From Nematostella vectensis (Eukaryota; Cnidaria; Anthozoa; Actiniaria; Edwardsiidae), in assembly GCF_932526225.1 (NCBI RefSeq), contig NC_064039.1, forward strand, positions 9,504,139 through 9,568,138: DNA of 64,000 bases. Reading direction: 5' to 3'. Shown in pieces: positions 59,101 through 64,000 of this stretch. Under the pieces are notes generated by a model. That model worked only from the letters and a program-made list of their open reading frames with translations. It searched no databases and had not been told where the DNA came from. How positions within the stretch are numbered: position 1 is the first letter of the stretch; each line of letters opens with the position of its first letter. Both the position numbers and the translations under genes were made by a program.

Positions 59101-62100
59101 CATAATATCTTTATTGCACTTGCTGGAGACTGTGCTTTGCTATAGAAGCTCAGAAGCCTAAGTTTTCTCTTGTCTTAGTCATCATCTTATTCAACAGCAT
59201 GCTCGATTCCTGCGGCATACAAAGCTCTAGCCATGCAAGGTTTTGTTGAAGAGCTTGTTGTGAATGACGATCCCGAGTATCAGGTAGATATATATTTTTT
59301 AATTAACAAAATCAAACAGATTGTATTGTAAATTTATCATCCAGGCATCTGAGGAAATTATCTGTACTGGAGAGGGCAGTTTAGTATTATGAAATTTTAA
59401 ATAAATTGGAGCCATTTTTTGTTTTCTTTAGTGGATTGATAAAATTAGAAGACCAAGATCTTCCAATGAAGCAAGACAAAGAATATTTACCAAGTTATCA
59501 GGTATTGTTTAAATAGCATTTGCCAAAGACATTATAATCCAAGACATCATTCCCATGACCATAAGTAACCACCCTATTATCAGACATCAACCTCTTGGTG
59601 GTAAAAATTCAGGAGACTGACAAGATTTGGTCCAGACTTAATTTTTTTCCTTAGCTTGTCAATCTTTGCAAAGATCAACGATCCTTTTTGTTGAATCTGG
59701 GAGACTGGAAGACGAGCTCAAAATCCTGGAAAGTTGAAATTTTTTACCATTCATACTAAGTTGACATTTGTTCCAATGATTTTCTTTATCATCTCTCACT
59801 TTAGGGGAACTTCAAAGAAAAATAGGCCTGAAGGTCTTGGAACTTGGAGGAAATGCTGTTGTTGGGTAAAGTGTTTTATCTTATTCTACCATATTATACT
59901 TGGTCTAATGGATTTTCTGTTTCCAGCTATCACCAGTGTTTTGACCTAGAGGGGGAGTACGGTATAGTTGTAAGAGGAATCGGCACATCTGTCTTGCTGG
60001 CCCGTGTGCCAAACTCAAGTCCAGCCACGCCTACTAACCCTCTCAACTCATCTGGTCACCTCGGGTCAGCAGCTCTTGTGACGGATACTGGGTAAGAATT
60101 GCTAACTTGGATAATGTGAGATATTAGTATCAAGATTTTCATAAAGGGCAAGGGTGTGAAGTCGTATCTATCATGGAAAAATACAAGTGCTTGATAATCT
60201 TTCAATAAGAAATTACCCAGATTGTGGCGGCCAGGGGGTGGCACGCTGCACCCCCCTTTGGTATGCATTTAAGTGTGCTTGTCATCCTATGAACATGTTC
60301 TCTGGTTTGACTATGCAAAACAGGTAAATGATAGCTGCTGGTGGGAAAACTCCAGTTTACTGTTGATTTGAATGTTCAGTTATGCAATTGGCCATTAACA
60401 AGCTAATTCCATCATAATTTTTTACAGGTTTATTTTCCCAGATGTAAGTCAATCAGCCTCTCGAAATCAGTCTGTGAGGAGGCAGAGAAAATCTTCTTCA
60501 GATTCTGATCACAACGAAGACTCACCACCTCGGGGTATGAACAATAGATTGGCTTTAGAAATAAGAGTATTCTACTGTTAAATATAATTAATGTATTATT
60601 TTCATCATTAAAGCTTGCAACACTAATTTTGCTACTGTATGGTAATTTGGGTGCAATTTAATATTTTTTTTTCCTTTTAAGAAGATTGTCTAAAGAAGAT
60701 TGTCTACTTAGCAAATGCCTACAGCAACTAAAAAGCCCCTCTGTAGAATTGTCTATTGTACTTCTGTATGATTTTTTAAATATTGTTTTTGTGAGACAGT
60801 CAGTAAAAAGGTGTTTTCATGCTTTTACCTTGTTGATTCTTTTTAAATCGGGTATTGACTCTATTTGTGATATTGTTTCAAAGGGGCCCTGCATTCATAA
60901 TTATTTACGGACACTGCTCCATATTTATTTAAGTAGCATTGAATGTTGTGCAATATTGCTTCCATGGCCAAATGTTCAACTCATGCAAAAGTGTTTATTC
61001 AGTATTTGATAGAATAAGATCTCTTGGCCTTTAGAATAATCCCAATTTATTCCCATTTATTTGAAGGCGAATATGACCCTACAAATGATGCAAGAGAACT
61101 CCAGCAAGCCTGCACACAACTAAGTGATTACAATTGGCCTAGTTTCTAAATGATTATAAAGCTGTATACTGCATACATGCACTCACAACCAATCCCCATA
61201 AGTATTCTCTTATTTAAAAAACCTTTTGACCCTGGATTTGCTGAGGAACCAATAATCTCAACAACTAGTGATGTTTATTTAGACTAAAAAAATTGGGTAA
61301 ATTTTCTGATGTGAGCAACCCCAGTCTGTGAGCAGAAAATCTGTAATTTTTAATAAGGTAACCAAATAGATATGGCTAATGAATATAACCTTTTGTATTT
61401 CACGCTCTGCTCTCTGTATTTTGTTATAACATGGCAGTTTCTGGTGGTTTAGACAACAGTGCGGAAAGTTCCGGCAACAGCACTCCCTTTCACATCGCTA
61501 AGTCCGTCTGGCCTCGACTGCAAAATAAGCAAAAGAACATAGACCAATTGGTAAGGCCATCCCCTGAATTTAGTGATTAGATAAACTATGATATTGTCAT
61601 CTTCTTATACTTTGAATTGCATTACTGTACCATAATTGATAGAAGTGTTATGTTTTAGGACCTCCCATTCTTCACAATGACCCGTTTCCCACCAGGGTTT
61701 CTATGCCATCTAGGAGGAGTGGTGACAGCCAGATCTGTTAAACTCCTTGATACTATCAACCATCCAGGTAGCCATAAAAACAAGTAAACATGGCTTTGCT
61801 TAACAAAAAGATCTCATTTTTGCATGCATCTTTCCTCTAATAGATGCAAAGATGACGTCGCAGTGTGTCCTGAACAAAAATTATGCAACAAAACGTTGTC
61901 AAGTTGCATGACTGTTGTTCATGACACACTGTGGCATGTTCTGTGCATCTGTTACAGGAGAGATGCACAAAAAAAAAAAATCTATTTGTTTTATACAACA
62001 AAGAAATGTTTTCTTGTTATTATCTAGTTTTGGAGACCATGAGCATATTTTGACGCCAAGTGTGTGTGTGCCCTCTAACTACAAATGGACCCTTGACCAA

Positions 62101-62977
62101 TCAGAGCATGTGATTTACAAGTGTCATTTTGTCTAAATACTAATATCACGATAAAGAAAGTATGTTGTCTTTGGCGCAGTTTCCAGAGTGTCACTCTGTT
62201 ATGCCTTTATCTATCAATATTTGGTTCCACATTTTATTCGCAATTCCCAATTTTTCTGCGGGTTCTCTGATTTTCCTCTTCAATCCACACAAAAAAGGCA
62301 ACCATGTATAGTAAACTTCACATAATTCAGTATTCCAGCTGCAAAACGGGTGATTTAGCTTCCAAAATGTATTTATTTTTATTTTATTTATTTCTTGCTA
62401 TTGTTTCTGTTTCTTTGTCTAGATGAACCCGAAACTCGTGATGCATGGTGGAGTGAAGTAAGGAACGAGATCAAGTCTCATGCACGTGCACTTGGTTGCT
62501 ATGCAGTCGTGGGTTACTATGAGACTGCAAGTATAAGGTAGGCTTTCATTGACAACTGTTTTGTATTCTCGCAGTCAGCTTCCCCAGAAGCAAACATGGC
62601 CTAAGCTTTACTCAGACTAGTCTGCTGCTGTATTTTTTTTTCTTAGCAAAAAAGGATTGGCAGGACAAACTTTGTGAAAATGAAAAAAAAAAAAACAAGT
62701 TGGAATGAGGTGGAGTCCTGAGTACAAAGCTAGGAATAAATACATAATATTATCAACATCCAATTTATGGAAGCATAAGTGGGCTAATGTGTTAGCGTGT
62801 ATTCACCACACAAGTTTTGGTTTACTGTAGGTTATGGAGTTGCAATCCAGATGGATTCACAGGTTAACCCACCCCAATGTGGTGGGCCAGTTTCTAACCC
62901 ACTTGTTTTTATGTTCAGTGATGAACTAGTTGTTCTATCAGCAACTGGCACAGCTGCCTGTGTGGATCTAAATCTAG
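56127..62977 (+). CDS. C2CD5: C2 domain-containing protein 5 (C2CD5/CDP138), 5' part
   Basis: Exons: 56127-56216, 56685-56771, 58397-58437, 58697-58827, 58918-59013, 59198-59283, 59432-59501, 59805-59865, 59927-60091, 60428-60534, 61438-61550, 61659-61767, 62423-62537, 62919-62977 (end uncertain: donors at 62978 or ~63008). The N-terminal C2 domain starts MPGKVKVRIVAARDLPVMDR and includes FVEVRLGNV, LNPQWDSEWFRFEVDDEELQ and GWFPIYDTMHGIRGEL. GFVEELVVNDDPEYQWIDKI, GELQRKIGLKVLELGGNAVV, CFDLEGEYGIVVR, FPPGFLCHLGGVV and DEPETRDAWWSEVRNEIKSH match human C2CD5 block by block. Human C2CD5 is a Ca2+- and lipid-binding, Akt-regulated protein of GLUT4 vesicle fusion; in a cnidarian a general exocytic role is inferred. 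The linker exon 60428-60534 is Ser/Arg-rich (RRQRKSSSDSD). The C-terminal half should lie beyond 64000. Confidence 0.92.
56772..58396. other. C2CD5 intron 2
   Basis: 1.6 kb with no supported exon. It contains a (gtagaa)n stretch at 57128-57150 and a C-rich fragment followed by ttgacaggtatg (~57155-57212), like the tail of the 22600 and 28783 repeats. Confidence 0.55.
60170..60270. repeat. Interspersed repeat shared with 1805-1912
   Basis: ttcaataagaaattaccc, tggcggccaggggg, cacgctgcacccccc matches ttaataagaaatgaccc, tggctgccaggggg, cacc-ctgcgcccccc in CDADC1 intron 1. Confidence 0.5.
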
Positions 62978-63673
62978 GTGAACAATCACAGCCCCCAGGA
63001 TTATTAGGTAAATATAAGCATACATCATCAATGATTATAAGCACCACGGATGATATGCATGCACACACACCCTTGTCCCCCTCTGTTCCAAGGTCGACAA
63101 AAAGCGAGTCATTTCTTATAGAAGGATCACCAAATACTATAATTCTTCTGTATTATATCTACAATTGCTCAACAAAACCTAGCTGCACACCAGCCCCCTC
63201 TGCAGGCAACTCTAGTCTGTAATGGCATTTTGACAGATTCAGGATAACACCCAGACCCGTACCCAGGATTTTTCTTGGGGGGGGTACGAAATCCAAAAAA
63301 GTGGACCTAATTTTTCGGGAGTGGGGGGGAAGGGATTGAGTACAAGACGTACCAGAGTGATCTAGCTTATGCTTTATAGTTTTGTCTACAAATAGCACAT
63401 CCATTTGGAACCAAAAGTGGACCTTTGGCCTTTGCCCCCCAACCCCACCCCCCCTCCCCCCCGCTTGACACCAAAGAAATCCAGCACTGGAAAAAAACAC
63501 TTTTTTTGCGTGAGAAGTATGTATTATATAAGTACACATATACAGTATACTACAAGGCAAGGCACACAAAAAATCACTTGAGCAGGGCTCCTACCATGGA
63601 TATTGAGGAGGGGGGACACCCTAGAAACCTAGACCTGCTTGCCCCCACTGCCCTGTTCCTACTACACCCCTAC
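62978..63673. other. C2CD5 intronic sequence with G/C-rich repeat fragments
   Basis: Begins with an uncertain splice donor. At 63252-63480 is a G/C-rich repeat (acccgtacccaggattttt, then poly-G; later ccccaccccccctccccccc). At 63585-63670 is a second C-rich fragment. I see no further C2CD5 exon before 64000. Confidence 0.45.
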
Positions 63674-64000
63674 GTTTGAGGCACAGACACTAAGTTTGAG
63701 GCACAGACACTAAGTTTGAGGCACAGACACTAAGTTTGTAGCAGAGACACTAAGTTTGTAGCAGAGACACTAAGTTTGTAGCACAGACACTAAGTTTTAG
63801 GCACAGACACTAAATTTGAGGCACAGACACTAAGTTTGAGGCACAGACACTAAGTTTGAGGCACAGACACTAAGTTTGTGGCACAGACACTAAGTTTGTG
63901 GCACAGACACTAAGTTTTAGGCACAGACACTAAGTTTGAGGCACAGACACTAAGTTTGAGGCACAGACACTAAGTTTGTGGCACAGACACTAAGTTTGTG
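63674..64000. repeat. 20-bp satellite-like tandem array with higher-order pattern
   Basis: Seventeen consecutive units of gtttgaggcacagacactaa, reaching the window edge. Variants at the start of the unit follow the order GAG x3, GTA x3, TAG, GAG x3, GTG x2, TAG, GAG x2, GTG x2, which suggests blocks of several units were copied together. Confidence 0.95.

Noticed and set aside
63674-64000. CRISPR-like regular repeats
   Set aside because: Contiguous 20-bp units with no spacers in an animal gene; an ordinary tandem repeat.

Overview
This window is nuclear DNA from an animal. It holds many-exon genes with GT/AG introns, metazoan gene families, abundant non-coding repeats, and no operon-like packing. 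The protein set, the AT-rich background with short poly-C/poly-G tracts, and the mix of transposon remnants fit an anthozoan cnidarian, most like a sea anemone such as Nematostella. The species assignment is inference; no ribosomal or mitochondrial marker is present.

Layout. 1-2407 (-): 5' part of a CDADC1-like cytidine/dCMP deaminase-domain gene. 2712-12573 (+): complete SRP72, the signal recognition particle 72 kDa subunit, head-to-head with the deaminase gene. 13248-17327 (-): an ACX3-type acyl-CoA oxidase, tail-to-tail with SRP72. 17916-18307 (-): a possible tiny two-exon membrane protein. 19359-28437 (-): a UBC9-like E2 enzyme whose introns contain a degraded LINE (24.7-27.8 kb) and a second LINE fragment (21.3-21.6 kb). 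28.4-33.7 kb: gene-poor, with a very diverged ~21-bp tandem array. 33721-34644 (+): an intronless class A GPCR. 34.6-38.2 kb: gene-poor with microsatellites. 38263-42730 (-): an ankyrin-repeat TRP channel. 43619-51819 (+): a secreted purple acid phosphatase, head-to-head with the TRP gene. 53186-55752 (-): DNPH1 (Rcl). 56127 to beyond the last visible exon (+): 5' part of C2CD5, head-to-head with DNPH1. The window ends in a 20-bp satellite-like array.

The genes do not form one pathway. They are mostly housekeeping functions (protein targeting, fatty-acid oxidation, SUMO-type conjugation, nucleotide metabolism, vesicle/C2 signalling) plus two sensory or signalling membrane proteins. Three head-to-head pairs suggest shared promoters. 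All exon boundaries were read by hand from splice sites, reading frame and family similarity recalled from memory, without alignment software.

The points I find most worth a second look are: (i) a decayed copy of the phosphatase terminal exon and 3' UTR inside its own intron; (ii) a UBC9 paralogue with changes at backside SUMO-binding and catalytic-pocket positions; (iii) a CDADC1 homologue with a displaced catalytic Glu; (iv) minisatellites in SRP72 that incorporate splice sites, one of them hosting a nested inverted-repeat element; and (v) a candidate 48-residue membrane microprotein.
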